Source: Paludibacter sp. 221 (GTDB lineage: Bacteria; Bacteroidota; Bacteroidia; Bacteroidales; Paludibacteraceae). Taken from it: DNA of 32,354 nucleotides. Position 1 is the stretch's first letter. The number at the start of each line of letters is the position of its first letter. This document shows, piece after piece, positions 1 to 8,283 of this stretch. The notes beneath the pieces are model-generated. The model ran no database searches. It was not told the origin of the DNA and saw only the letters and a list, made by a program, of their open reading frames with translations. The position numbers were made by a program, and so were the translations under genes. The stretch is taken from NCBI RefSeq assembly GCF_010501035.1, contig NZ_QVMH01000022.1:1-32354 (forward strand), read 5' to 3'.

Positions 1-614
<614 letters not shown>

Positions 615-1313
615 CTATTGATTTATAACTTGTACGGTAGCACATGCCATAACTCCGGCAGTTTCAGTACGCAGCCGGCTATCTCCTAACGACACAGGCA
701 AAAAACCCTTGGATAACGCCATTTCAACCTCTTCTTTACTGAAATCTCCCTCCGGCCCGATAAGTATCAAAGAATCTGTAGTTTTTTTGCAAGCATCTCT
801 AAGCAACAGCTTTTTCTCATCATCGTAACAATGGGCTATGAAACTCTGTGAAGCTACACTATCCCTGACAAACTCCTCAAATTTCGCCAAAGGGTTAAGG
901 ACGGGGAAGTTTGATTTTTGCGACTGTTTTGAGGCCGATACTATTATCTTCTGTATACGTTCGGGCTTTATTACCTTTCGTTCCGAATACCTTGTGATAA
1001 CAGGCGTTATTGCATCAACCCCTATCTCAGTAGCTTTCTCTACAAACCACTCAAAACGTTCAATATTTTTGGTAGGAGCTACAGCCAGATGCAGTTTATA
1101 ATTACGCTTTCCTATTTCGGGCAGCACTTCTACAATCTCTACCAAGCAATGCTTAGGATGTGGTTGCACTACATAGGCTCTGAAAAAGCCCCCCCGCCCA
1201 TCTGTGATATTTATTTCACTACCCGCTTGCAAGCGCAACACCTTTACCGCATGCACCGATTCTTCTTCGGGCAAAACGGGGTTAATGGAAATATCCGGAG
1301 CGTAAAAAATCAT
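615..1313 (-). CDS. rsmE: 16S rRNA (uracil-1498-N3)-methyltransferase RsmE
   Basis: This cytoplasmic SAM-dependent SPOUT methyltransferase methylates N3 of U1498 in 16S rRNA. The 232-residue product has the family's usual size. It has an N-terminal PUA-like part (about residues 1-70) and a C-terminal SPOUT knot with the diagnostic GPEGDF (186-191) and LGDSRLRTETA (209-219) motifs. The frame could be opened by a TTG three codons earlier, but ATG at 1313 gives the typical family N-terminus MIFYAP. A terminator-like hairpin after folD ends only about ten bases before this ATG, so expression probably depends on read-through or an internal promoter. It is the last gene of the minus-strand housekeeping block. 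Confidence 0.95.
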   Translation of the reverse strand: MIFYAPDISINPVLPEEESVHAVKVLRLQAGSEINITDGRGGFFRAYVVQPHPKHCLVEIVEVLPEIGKRNYKLHLAVAPTKNIERFEWFVEKATEIGVDAITPVITRYSERKVIKPERIQKIIVSASKQSQKSNFPVLNPLAKFEEFVRDSVASQSFIAHCYDDEKKLLLRDACKKTTDSLILIGPEGDFSKEEVEMALSKGFLPVSLGDSRLRTETAGVMACATVQVINQ

Positions 1314-1318
1314 AGAAA

Positions 1319-1341
1319 ACAAAAATCCCCCGAAGGGGATT
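1319..1341 (-). terminator. Terminator between folD and rsmE
   Basis: Read on the minus strand, a 7-bp stem AATCCCC/GGGGATT closes a stable TTCG tetraloop and is followed by TTTTTGTTTTC. The T-run reaches almost to the rsmE ATG at 1313. It begins about 30 bases after the folD stop codon. It looks like a rho-independent terminator, or an attenuator for rsmE. Confidence 0.75.
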
Positions 1342-1370
1342 ATTATGATAAATTATTATTAAATAATCGA

Positions 1371-2258
1371 TTAAGAGTAAATCTCTTTTTTAGCTGCCAA
1401 AAGCGTATTTTTAAGCAACGACACAATCGTCATAGGCCCTACGCCACCCGGTACAGGAGTTATGTAAGAACACTTTGGAGCAACCTCGTCAAACTTCACA
1501 TCGCCGCTCAGGCGGAATCCGCTTTTCGTTTTATCCGAAGGAACACGTGTGGTACCTACATCAATCACCACAGCACCTTCTTTCACCATTTCGGCAGTCA
1601 GGAACTCAGGTGCTCCCAGTGCCGCGATAATAATATCGGCTTGCAAGCAGATATCCTTTAAGTTTTTGGTACGGCTATGGCACACTGTAACAGTAGCATC
1701 GCCAGGATAGGCTTTTTGCATCATTAGCAACGCTACAGGCTTTCCTACGATATTGCTTCGTCCTATCACCACACAATTCTTTCCGGAAGTCTCTATCTCA
1801 TATCGTTTCAGAAGCTCCAGAATACCCGAAGGAGTTGCCGATACATAACAAGGCAACCCTATAGACATACGCCCTACATTAATCGGATGAAAACCGTCTA
1901 CATCTTTGCGGTAATCAATAGCTTCAATCACTTTTTGTTCTGAAATATGCTTAGGTAACGGCAACTGCACGATGAAACCATCTATGTCCTCGTTGCTGTT
2001 CAGTTTATCAATCTCGGCAAGCAATTGTTCTTCGGTGATTTTTTCTTCGAAAGCAAGCTTTGTAGAAGTAAACCCTACTTGCTCGCACGATTTCACTTTG
2101 TGTGCCACGTACGTCTCACTTCCGCCGTCGTGACCAACAATGATTACGGCAAGATGAGGGCGTTTTTTTCCCTCTGCAATCATTTGCTTTACTTCTTCTG
2201 CTATTTCGGCTTTTACCTGGTCAGAAATAGCTTTACCATCTATTATTTTGTAGGACAT
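1371..2258 (-). CDS. folD: Bifunctional methylenetetrahydrofolate dehydrogenase/cyclohydrolase FolD
   Basis: This cytoplasmic enzyme interconverts 5,10-methylene-, 5,10-methenyl- and 10-formyl-tetrahydrofolate using NADP, feeding one-carbon units to purine and fMet synthesis. The 295-residue product is close to family length. The catalytic YxxxK is YVAHK (Y50, K54). QLPLP (98-102), DGFHP (121-125) and PGGVGPMT (270-277) mark the folate site and the C-terminal signature. ATG at 2258 is chosen over a TTG seven codons upstream because MSYKIIDGK fits the family start. It lies 83 bases after ffh in the same direction, so the two may share transcripts. A hairpin terminator follows. Confidence 0.97.
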   Translation of the reverse strand: MSYKIIDGKAISDQVKAEIAEEVKQMIAEGKKRPHLAVIIVGHDGGSETYVAHKVKSCEQVGFTSTKLAFEEKITEEQLLAEIDKLNSNEDIDGFIVQLPLPKHISEQKVIEAIDYRKDVDGFHPINVGRMSIGLPCYVSATPSGILELLKRYEIETSGKNCVVIGRSNIVGKPVALLMMQKAYPGDATVTVCHSRTKNLKDICLQADIIIAALGAPEFLTAEMVKEGAVVIDVGTTRVPSDKTKSGFRLSGDVKFDEVAPKCSYITPVPGGVGPMTIVSLLKNTLLAAKKEIYS

Positions 2259-2341
2259 ATCTGATTTTTTTTTGGACAATAGTTATAAAAGGTCTACATC
2301 TTTCAAAAAAGCGAAAATACAACAGACTGAAAATCAACCAG

Positions 2342-3658
2342 TTATCTTCTTTTTCCCATTTTCATTTTTCCCTTATTCATAGTAGCACGCATCATCTTGC
2401 TGGTTTGCTCAAACTGCTTCAGCAAGCGGTTTACCTCTGCTACAGTTGTACCACTACCAGTAGCAATACGTTGTTTGCGGCTTCCGTTCAAAGCACTCGG
2501 ATTTGAGCGTTCATACGGGGTCATCGAGTAAATTATGGCTTCAATTCCTTTGAAAGCATCGTCGTCTATCTCTACATCTTTCAACGCCTTTCCCATACCG
2601 GGAATCATCGAGGCAAGTTCCTTAATGTTACCCATTTTCTTTATTTGTTGTATCTGCGAGATAAAGTCGTTGAAATCAAACTGGTTCTTGGCTATTTTCG
2701 ATTGCAGGCGGCGGGCTTCTTCTTCGTCATATTGCTCTTGTGCGCGTTCTACCAGCGACACAATATCGCCCATTCCCAGAATACGGTCGGCCATACGTGA
2801 AGGGTGGAACACATCCAGTGCGTCCATTTTTTCGCCCGTACCCACAAATTTAATTGGCTTGTTTACTACCGAGCGGATAGAAAGAGCAGCACCACCGCGC
2901 GTGTCACCATCCAGTTTTGTAAGTACCACGCCGTCAAAATCGAGACGGTCGTTAAATTCTTTTGCTGTGTTTACAGCATCCTGTCCGGTCATTGCATCCA
3001 CTACAAAGAGTATTTCGTGAGGGTTGACAGCTTTTTTGATAGCTTCAATCTCATTCATCATCTCCTCATCTACAGCCAAGCGTCCGGCAGTATCCACAAT
3101 TACAACATCGTTCTGGTTTTGCTTGGCGTATTTTATCGCATTCTCGGCTATTTTTATAGGATTTTTATTTCCTTCTTCGGAGTAAACAGGTATATTCAAC
3201 TGTTCGCCCAACACTTTCAACTGCTCGATAGCTGCAGGACGATAAACGTCGCCCGCTACAAGCAAAGGCCGCTTTGCCTTTTTGGTTTTCAGCATATTAG
3301 CCAGCTTGCCCGAAAAGGTGGTTTTACCCGACCCTTGCAAACCCGACATCAAAATAACAGCGGGATTGCCTTTCAGGTTAATATCAACACTTGTGCCGCC
3401 CATCAGCTCGGCCAATTCGTCGTGAACTATTTTAACCATCAACTGGTTAGGTTTCAGCGAGTTCAGCACATCTTGCCCTAAGGCCTTTTCTTTTACGGTT
3501 TCGGTAAATGTTTTTGCAGTCTTATAATTTACGTCAGCATCGAGCAGAGCTTTACGAACATCTTTCAATGTTTCGGCAACATTTATCTCGGTTATTTTAC
3601 CCTGACCTTTTAGTATTTTAAACGACCGTTCGAGTCTTTCACTTAATGATTCAAACAT
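2342..3658 (-). CDS. ffh: Signal recognition particle GTPase Ffh (SRP54)
   Basis: Ffh binds 4.5S RNA and signal sequences of nascent chains and, with FtsY, delivers ribosomes to the SecYEG translocon. The 438-residue protein has the full NG-M layout. The N helical bundle covers about 1-95. The G domain has its P-loop GLQGSGKTT at 106-114, DTAGR at 189-193 and TKLDGD at 247-252. The methionine-rich M domain runs from about residue 300 to the basic tail ending MKMGKRR. A good Bacteroidota promoter lies 50-80 bases upstream, so ffh probably starts its own unit, which may continue into folD. Nothing unusual was seen. Confidence 0.98.
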   Translation of the reverse strand: MFESLSERLERSFKILKGQGKITEINVAETLKDVRKALLDADVNYKTAKTFTETVKEKALGQDVLNSLKPNQLMVKIVHDELAELMGGTSVDINLKGNPAVILMSGLQGSGKTTFSGKLANMLKTKKAKRPLLVAGDVYRPAAIEQLKVLGEQLNIPVYSEEGNKNPIKIAENAIKYAKQNQNDVVIVDTAGRLAVDEEMMNEIEAIKKAVNPHEILFVVDAMTGQDAVNTAKEFNDRLDFDGVVLTKLDGDTRGGAALSIRSVVNKPIKFVGTGEKMDALDVFHPSRMADRILGMGDIVSLVERAQEQYDEEEARRLQSKIAKNQFDFNDFISQIQQIKKMGNIKELASMIPGMGKALKDVEIDDDAFKGIEAIIYSMTPYERSNPSALNGSRKQRIATGSGTTVAEVNRLLKQFEQTSKMMRATMNKGKMKMGKRR

Positions 3659-3708
3659 AAATATATAATGTGTTTGTTTTGAATAATAAACAGATTTTTA
3701 AAGAGGTG

Positions 3709-3740
3709 CAAAGTTAATCATAAATTTACAAAATACAATG
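3709..3740 (-). promoter_or_regulatory. Predicted Bacteroidota promoter of ffh
   Basis: On the minus strand, TAACTTTG (3716 down to 3709) matches the -7 form TAnnTTTG. An ATTG ending the -33 region (3740-3737) is separated from it by about 19 bases, the usual spacing. Transcription would start near 3702, giving a leader of roughly 45 bases before the ffh ATG. Confidence 0.65.
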
Positions 3741-3742
3741 TA

Positions 3743-4318
3743 TTAAAAGAACAGATGTTCTATCAGTATTTTAGCGCCAATTCCGACAAGTATGATTCCT
3801 CCCAACACCTCCACTTTGAAAGTAAATTTTTTCCCAAAATAAGTACCGATAAATACCCCAACAAAAGAAAAAAGGAAGCTGACTAAAGCTATTATTATTA
3901 CGGCAACATATATCCATTCGGCAAAAGGTGCAAGTACAACTCCCGTAGCCAAAGCATCTATGCTTGTGGCAATGGCTAAGGTTATCAATCCTTTCCACCT
4001 GAAGTGCTTCTTTACAGTATCGGGGCCGTCACAGCAATCTTCGTCTTTCTTAAAAGCCTCCATAATCATTCTCACCCCAATAAATCCAAGCAGGACAAAA
4101 GCTATCCAATGGTCGAAAGCCTTGATTTGCTCCGCAAAAACGCTGCTAATGTAGTAACCTATAAGCGGCATAACTCCCTGAAACAGTCCAAACAGGAAAG
4201 CAATACGCAGTGCATACCCGAAATGAAAACGCTTGGTACAAATCCCTTTGCTTATCGACACAGCAAAGCAATCCATAGCCAAGCCTATCGCCATTAATAT
4301 AATAGTTAATAAATCCAT
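3743..4318 (-). CDS. mntP: Putative manganese efflux pump MntP
   Basis: This inner-membrane protein of the MntP (YebN, former DUF204) family exports Mn2+. The 191-residue product is family length with about six hydrophobic helices. The two internally repeated, membrane-buried acidic motifs are present: AMDCFAVSIS with D16 and ATSIDALATG with D121. A charged cytoplasmic loop near 88-108 (KKDEDCCDG) contains an acid/cysteine patch that could contact metal; this is inference. It ends about 85 bases before ffh, with the ffh promoter in between. No manganese riboswitch could be recognised in the upstream spacer. Confidence 0.92.
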   Translation of the reverse strand: MDLLTIILMAIGLAMDCFAVSISKGICTKRFHFGYALRIAFLFGLFQGVMPLIGYYISSVFAEQIKAFDHWIAFVLLGFIGVRMIMEAFKKDEDCCDGPDTVKKHFRWKGLITLAIATSIDALATGVVLAPFAEWIYVAVIIIALVSFLFSFVGVFIGTYFGKKFTFKVEVLGGIILVGIGAKILIEHLFF

Positions 4319-4497
4319 GATTACAAAATACTTAATAATTTATGATTTTAAAACTTACAATTGCATTCAACTTGATAATCGGCAGTAATGCGTTAAAAAT
4401 AAATTATTTTCACCAACTATCTGCTTTACAGAAATATACAAGAGACTATATTTTTTTGATTTAGTTCCATGACAAAAATTTCACTTCAACTCTTAAA

Positions 4498-4648
4498 GTC
4501 CCGTAGGAACGACAGTTTGGCAATAGTCGGTTCCTTACATGGCATTCGCGTGCCGTAGGTACGCTACCCCGTTGCAAAAGTTTCGCACCTATGGCACGAA
4601 TAACACCTGTCATAACACCTTATTACCAAACTTATGCTCCTACGGAGC
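4498..4648. repeat. Long imperfect palindrome, MITE- or REP-like element
   Basis: The two halves are reverse complements of each other. The outer arms 4498-4525 and 4621-4648 match at about 21 of 28 positions. The inner arms 4549-4563 and 4584-4598 match at 13 of 15, around a 20-base loop. Several of the differences are transitions compatible with G-U pairing. Small CC(G/T)TAGG or CCTACGG cores recur in each arm (GCTCC-TAC-GGAGC at 4636-4648 is a perfect mini-hairpin). It resembles a non-autonomous palindromic element or a dispersed REP-type unit. Copies elsewhere in the genome would be needed to prove mobility. Confidence 0.6.
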
Positions 4649-4765
4649 TTTTGATAAAAAACACAGAGCACTATTTCCAAATCAGCGGTACTACTTGACA
4701 ATCAATAGTTTTAAAACCCAGTTATAGGTGTTTTATAAAGCATGCCGTGTTATATATTTGGAGGT

Positions 4766-4846
4766 ATTTTAAAAAGCATGCTCCTGCCTGAAAGGCAGGA
4801 TTTGCATATGGAAGTTCGACTTTTCAAGTCAGCATACTTTTAAAAT
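4766..4846. other. Branched (three-way-junction) hairpin 3' of the DUF6377 gene
   Basis: An outer stem pairs 4766-4782 with 4831-4846 over about 15 bp with one bulge. Inside it lie two further hairpins: a perfect 8-bp stem, TCCTGCCT/AGGCAGGA with a GAA loop, at 4782-4800, and GACTT/AAGTC with a TTC loop at 4818-4830. The element starts about 20 bases past the stop of the minus-strand regulator gene. It could be its terminator or 3' stability element, a small structured RNA, or a dispersed repeat. Confidence 0.5.
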
Positions 4847-4867
4847 ATATATATAATTCCCTAACAG

Positions 4868-6487
4868 CTACTTAGAGAAGTTTGCTCCTATTTTCATTAC
4901 TTCATTCTCAAAATCGTCCTTATTAACAAAAGACTTATTACGGATTCGGGTTCTGTAATTATAGACTGTACGTATGGAGCAACGCAGAAATTCCGCTATT
5001 TGTGTGCTATCGGTTATTCCCAACCTGATTAATGCAAAAACCCTCAACTCTGTATTAAGAGAGTCATTATTTTTTATATTAAAGCGTTCATCTTCAGGTA
5101 GCAATTTATTAAATTCCTCTACAAAACCGGGGTAAAGCCTTAAAAAAACTTTATCAAAAATATCGTACAGATTCTTAAGTTCCTCCTCAAGCATATCGCG
5201 CGACCTCAATGATTTTGCCAGTTCTTCGAACTGACGGTCAATCACCATTTTATTGATCGAATGCTGGTATTTTTCCAGTTTTTTTATATAAACAGAACAG
5301 ATGTTCAAAAACTCTCCGATATATGTCTCTTTCAAAAGGTTGGCTTCCGATAGTGCATTGTTTGTCCTTACCATATCATCATTCAGACTTTTCAACCGAG
5401 TGTTTGTTTCGGACAAATGACGGCGGGCCTTCGCCAGTTTCCCCAGTTGGATAATAACAAATACAATAATAATAATCAATATAACGGAAAGGATACCGAT
5501 AAAAAACAACATGCCTGCAAGTTTACCATTCTGTTCCTGTATCTTATCATTATAAGCTTTTTCTATTATAGGAAAAAACTGCGACACCTTCAATGTTTTC
5601 ATACTAAGGTTAGCAAACACAGCATCTTCCATCGATTGATACACGTACTTGTACGCCCGTTCAGTTTCATTGGTTTCATAGCAAGACACTGCAAGTGCCA
5701 AAAACGATTCATGCTCTTTCACAGCATTTTTCATATCGGCAATAGCAGATATTACAAAATATTTTTTCTGCATGGCATAGTCATTCTCTCCACGGTATGT
5801 GCACCCTATCCAATAAGCCATCATAGCTTGCAAATGGCTGCCATCTTCCGTTTCATCAAAAATCGGCAACAGTATTTCCCGTGCCTTTGCCCACTCTCCG
5901 GTATCCATCAATTTCTCGGCAAGCGCATATTTGTATTGTCTCGACCCTTCTTTTGTCAATACAAACAAAGAGTCTTGATAATTCAAATAAGGTTGGTTGT
6001 TTAAAACATTACCCGACAGATAATTATAATAAAACTGTTTACAAGCTGAATAATAATGCGTCAAAAACTTTTCGGGAATAGCAGGGCGGTTTATCGAATT
6101 AAGTATATCCAGGGCATCCAGATACAGCCCGGCCTTGGAATAAAGCTGGATAAGCATCAATTTCGATTCTAATATCCAATCTTCGTTGTTTAGCTCCTCC
6201 GCAATCTGTAGGTTTTCCCGGGCATACTTTTTAGCCGAGTCGGGTATAAAACTCAGGTACTCATTCTGCAAATCAGTGTGAATACGATAGATTTGTTCGG
6301 ATGTGACATTAGGGAGCTTCAATATTTTCTTAAGTTCATTTATCCTCGCCTCCTTTTGCTCTACATATATTTCTTTGTTTTGTATAGTGGAGTCGAGTAA
6401 AGCAAACAGAGAACTTAATTCACTTTTCTGAGAAAGCAAAGAAACAAACGGTAAAAAAGCACATAAAAGAATAAGAGAGTTCCTCAT
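4868..6487 (-). CDS. DUF6377-type transmembrane regulator (periplasmic TPR sensor, cytoplasmic HTH)
   Basis: This is a 539-residue one-component regulator of a kind common in Bacteroidales and often found near glycan genes. A signal peptide (1-20) is followed by a helical, TPR-like periplasmic region (about 25-320). A single membrane helix spans 325-348, then a coiled coil (350-385). The C-terminal domain ends in a winged or LuxR-like HTH (about 490-517: TDSTQIAEFLRCSIRTVYNYR). The N-terminus is therefore outside and the DNA-binding end inside. A perfect inverted repeat overlaps its -7 element, suggesting autoregulation. The family name is recalled from sequence features, not from a search. 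Its targets are unknown; the glycan cluster at 8-21 kb is the natural candidate. Confidence 0.8.
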   Translation of the reverse strand: MRNSLILLCAFLPFVSLLSQKSELSSLFALLDSTIQNKEIYVEQKEARINELKKILKLPNVTSEQIYRIHTDLQNEYLSFIPDSAKKYARENLQIAEELNNEDWILESKLMLIQLYSKAGLYLDALDILNSINRPAIPEKFLTHYYSACKQFYYNYLSGNVLNNQPYLNYQDSLFVLTKEGSRQYKYALAEKLMDTGEWAKAREILLPIFDETEDGSHLQAMMAYWIGCTYRGENDYAMQKKYFVISAIADMKNAVKEHESFLALAVSCYETNETERAYKYVYQSMEDAVFANLSMKTLKVSQFFPIIEKAYNDKIQEQNGKLAGMLFFIGILSVILIIIIVFVIIQLGKLAKARRHLSETNTRLKSLNDDMVRTNNALSEANLLKETYIGEFLNICSVYIKKLEKYQHSINKMVIDRQFEELAKSLRSRDMLEEELKNLYDIFDKVFLRLYPGFVEEFNKLLPEDERFNIKNNDSLNTELRVFALIRLGITDSTQIAEFLRCSIRTVYNYRTRIRNKSFVNKDDFENEVMKIGANFSK

Positions 6488-6514
6488 AACAAGATGTATT
6501 AACCTGCTTAGTTA

Positions 6515-6535
6515 CAAAGATAGAAACTATCTTTG
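6515..6535 (-). promoter_or_regulatory. Promoter -7 element inside a perfect 9-bp inverted repeat
   Basis: CAAAGATAG (6515-6523), an AAA spacer and CTATCTTTG (6527-6535) form a perfect palindrome. On the minus strand its proximal half reads TATCTTTG, an exact TAnnTTTG -7 element about 28 bases before the ATG of the DUF6377 gene. No clear -33 TTTG is present at the usual distance, which would suit a promoter controlled by a protein bound at the palindrome. Confidence 0.5.
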
Positions 6536-6560
6536 ACTTTCTGCTTATTATGACACAAAA

Positions 6561-6591
6561 AGAGATTGCCTGCCAATTACAAACAATCTCT
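6561..6591 (-). terminator. Terminator of the DUF4488 lipoprotein gene
   Basis: On the minus strand, AGAGATTG pairs with CAATCTCT over 8 bp around a 15-base loop, and TTTTTG follows directly. It lies about 33 bases past the stop at 6624 and separates the XRE/DUF4488 pair from the DUF6377 gene. Confidence 0.65.
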
Positions 6592-6623
6592 CCCTGCTAA
6601 TTAAACGCTTATAAATTACAATC

Positions 6624-7091
6624 TTAATTCAACGGATTGCCATAAGGTACTCTGACCCATAACTCATTCACATACCGCCCACCACCAACGGGGTATTTCA
6701 GAATCAAAAATTTATTATGCAGTATTTCGTAAGTCATTTTATTATCAGTCCCGCTAAATTCGGGAGATGTAAAAGAACGCACAACATGCTCTGTATATTC
6801 CGATTCGGAAAAGCTGTATGTACCATTTGCCGTAATATATGTACCACGGTTGTTGCGGATAATATTCGTAAAATCTCCTATACGGTCAACAATTTTATAG
6901 GTAGAATAAACAATTGGATTGTAGCCGCTTAACAGCATCTCTTTTGCAGGAAACTCCTTACTCAACTGCCACACACCCTGCAATGCGGATTGGGGCATAG
7001 CCTGTGAAGCAACAGAGTTGTTTTTGGAGGATGAACAACCGATAAAAGATAATACCAGAACAAATACGACAAATAATAGATTCTTTTTCAT
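6624..7091 (-). CDS. DUF4488-like lipoprotein (partner of the XRE-DUF4488 regulator)
   Basis: This is a 155-residue predicted lipoprotein. It has a hydrophobic leader with lipobox SFIGC (C19), then a short Ser/Asn linker and one domain of about 115 residues. The domain opens with GVWQLS and closes with NELWVRVPYGNP, features I associate with DUF4488, a lipocalin-like beta-barrel family of unknown function. The residues after Cys lack the acidic run that sends Bacteroidota lipoproteins to the cell surface, so a periplasmic location is inferred. It starts 50 bases after the XRE-DUF4488 gene and is probably co-transcribed. Its domain is the closest relative in the window of that regulator's sensor half, with long shared stretches such as YSTYK and RSFTSP. 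The ligand is unknown. Confidence 0.8.
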   Translation of the reverse strand: MKKNLLFVVFVLVLSFIGCSSSKNNSVASQAMPQSALQGVWQLSKEFPAKEMLLSGYNPIVYSTYKIVDRIGDFTNIIRNNRGTYITANGTYSFSESEYTEHVVRSFTSPEFSGTDNKMTYEILHNKFLILKYPVGGGRYVNELWVRVPYGNPLN

Positions 7092-7141
7092 GATTTTGAA
7101 TTTTAGAGATTAATATCAATAATTATATTTCTCATTCAATT

Positions 7142-7975
7142 TTAATTCATCGGATTCCCATAAGGCACTTTCACCCAAAGTTCGTTAAACTTATTTCCTT
7201 CTTTCACGTAAACAAGTATAAGGTACTTATTCTGAATAATCTCATACTTCATCCTGTTATCTGACGCACTATAAGAAGGCGATGTAAACGAGCGGTCGAC
7301 ATATTCAATATATTCAGTTTCAGATATACTGTATTTACCATCGGCCGTGATATGCGTACCCTTGTTATTACGAATCATATTCGTAAAATTTCCGCATTTA
7401 TCAATAAACTTATAGGTAGAATACACATTAGGAACACTCCCCTTCAGCAACGCTTCTTTTCCTATCGCATCTTTGCTCAACTGCCAGACACCCTGTATAT
7501 CAAATGCTTTCATCGTTGTAACCGGATCGCTCGTTGTTTTCAAATCGTTAACCCATACTACTCCATTTTTAGCGTTCGCATCATTCCTTACATTTTTATC
7601 CCTTATTGCCGAAACAACTATTATCAATGATATTATAACAACAAAAAATGAAATGACCAAAATCCGTTCCGATAACGACAAGGAGCGGAAAAAGCCCGAT
7701 AGCTTTGAAAAAAAAGAATGCTGCTCTTCAATTTGCTGGTTCACAGCATCCTCTTTTAGCTGATCTTGTTGTCCCAATGTATTGAAATCCTCTACCGAGT
7801 AATCCAATGCGTTAAATATCATTTTAAGAGTGTAAAAACGAGGTGTCGCTTCGCCCGACTCAATCCGCTGCAAACTACGTATGTTTAAGTTACACTGCTT
7901 TGAAAGTTCTTCCTGAGTTAAACCTTTAGCTTTCCGAAGCTCAGCAATTTTTTTTCCTAATTCCGGTTGTTTCAT
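7142..7975 (-). CDS. Transmembrane XRE-family regulator with periplasmic DUF4488 sensor domain
   Basis: This 277-residue fusion starts with a cytoplasmic HTH of the XRE type (about 5-64; LTQEELSKQCNLNIRSLQRI). A linker follows, then one membrane helix (about 104-125), a second linker and a DUF4488-like domain (159-277, GVWQLS to NELWVKVPYGNP). There is no signal peptide, so the HTH is inside and the DUF4488 domain outside. An upstream ATG at 7996 is possible, but ATG at 7975 is preferred. It follows GGAGGGAGG at good spacing, rare in this window, and the predicted promoter -7 element overlaps the earlier ATG. It probably senses an extracytoplasmic ligand or the neighbouring lipoprotein and regulates genes directly, like a CadC/ToxR-style protein. 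No homologue with a known role was recognised. Confidence 0.85.
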   Translation of the reverse strand: MKQPELGKKIAELRKAKGLTQEELSKQCNLNIRSLQRIESGEATPRFYTLKMIFNALDYSVEDFNTLGQQDQLKEDAVNQQIEEQHSFFSKLSGFFRSLSLSERILVISFFVVIISLIIVVSAIRDKNVRNDANAKNGVVWVNDLKTTSDPVTTMKAFDIQGVWQLSKDAIGKEALLKGSVPNVYSTYKFIDKCGNFTNMIRNNKGTHITADGKYSISETEYIEYVDRSFTSPSYSASDNRMKYEIIQNKYLILVYVKEGNKFNELWVKVPYGNPMN

Positions 7976-7993
7976 ATCCGCCTCCCTCCGAAA

Positions 7994-8022
7994 CAAAAAT
8001 ATAGACTACTACAAGATTTCAA
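7994..8022 (-). promoter_or_regulatory. Predicted promoter of the XRE-DUF4488 gene
   Basis: On the minus strand, TATTTTTG (8001 down to 7994) is an exact TAnnTTTG, and a TTG (8022-8020) lies 18 bases upstream. Transcription would start near 7987. The leader would be only about a dozen bases and would carry the GGAGGGAGG ribosome binding site, supporting the start at 7975. Confidence 0.6.
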
Positions 8023-8044
8023 GCATTTTTCAGCCGATTTTGAT

Positions 8045-8064
8045 ACGGTTTTTTCACGGTTTTT
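8045..8064. repeat. Tandem ACGGTTTTT direct repeat upstream of the regulator promoter
   Basis: Two copies of ACGGTTTTT begin at 8045 and 8056, 11 bases apart, about one helical turn. They lie about 23 bases beyond the -33 element of the XRE-DUF4488 promoter, a plausible activator position. Similar ACGGyGTTT repeats occur upstream of the GH2 gene. Confidence 0.4.
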
Positions 8065-8217
8065 AATCATAACAAACTACATATAAGCATTTTAGAATAA
8101 CAAAAAGTACTACAAAAAGAATCTAAATTTATAAAGCTATTTTCCCAATTTCATCCATTCGCCGTCCCTATATACATATATAACGATTAAAAATAGAATT
8201 TATCACATATAAATGAT

Positions 8218-8248
8218 AAAAAATTGCCCCGCTAATTTGCGGGGCAAT
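8218..8248 (-). terminator. Terminator of the glycan operon after GH36
   Basis: A perfect 10-bp GC-rich stem (8223-8232 with 8239-8248) has a six-base loop. On the minus strand it is followed by TTTTTTA. It lies about 35 bases past the GH36 stop and closes the long minus-strand glycan cluster. Confidence 0.85.
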
Positions 8249-8283
8249 AAAAATATAACATTCAGTATTTTCAATTTCTACTC

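Larger units (their letters stand above)
4319..4867. other. Structured non-coding spacer between mntP and the DUF6377 gene
   Basis: No real gene is seen. A 62-codon plus-strand frame at 4539-4727 only reads through the palindrome and has no family resemblance. The spacer is dominated by an imperfect 151-bp palindrome (4498-4648) and a branched hairpin (4766-4846), both listed separately. The mntP promoter should lie at about 4330-4440, but no clean TAnnTTTG was found there; TAAGTTTT near 4357 is the nearest match. Confidence 0.6.
7976..8283. other. Spacer between the GH36 gene and the XRE-DUF4488 gene
   Basis: This 308-base spacer has no gene. It holds the predicted promoter of the regulator (7994-8022), a tandem ACGGTTTTT repeat (8045-8064) and the GH36 terminator (8218-8248), each listed separately. 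The stretch 8070-8215 is AT-rich with no structure that I could name. Confidence 0.6.

Noticed and set aside
1314-1322. TTG start adding three residues to RsmE
   Set aside because: ATG at 1313 gives the typical family N-terminus, and the extension lies in the terminator T-run.
2259-2279. TTG start adding seven residues to FolD
   Set aside because: The added Lys-rich residues are outside the family fold, and ATG at 2258 fits the known N-terminus.
2535-3481. Plus-strand open frames of 161 and 225 codons antisense to ffh
   Set aside because: They lie wholly opposite a well-conserved gene, with no signal or domain, and follow from its codon use.
4319-4500. Manganese (yybP-ykoY) riboswitch before mntP
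   Set aside because: I looked for its conserved loop pattern and could not recognise it.
4539-4727. 62-codon plus-strand open frame in the mntP spacer
   Set aside because: It reads through the palindrome at 4498-4648 and has no domain or start signal, so it is a by-product of the repeat.
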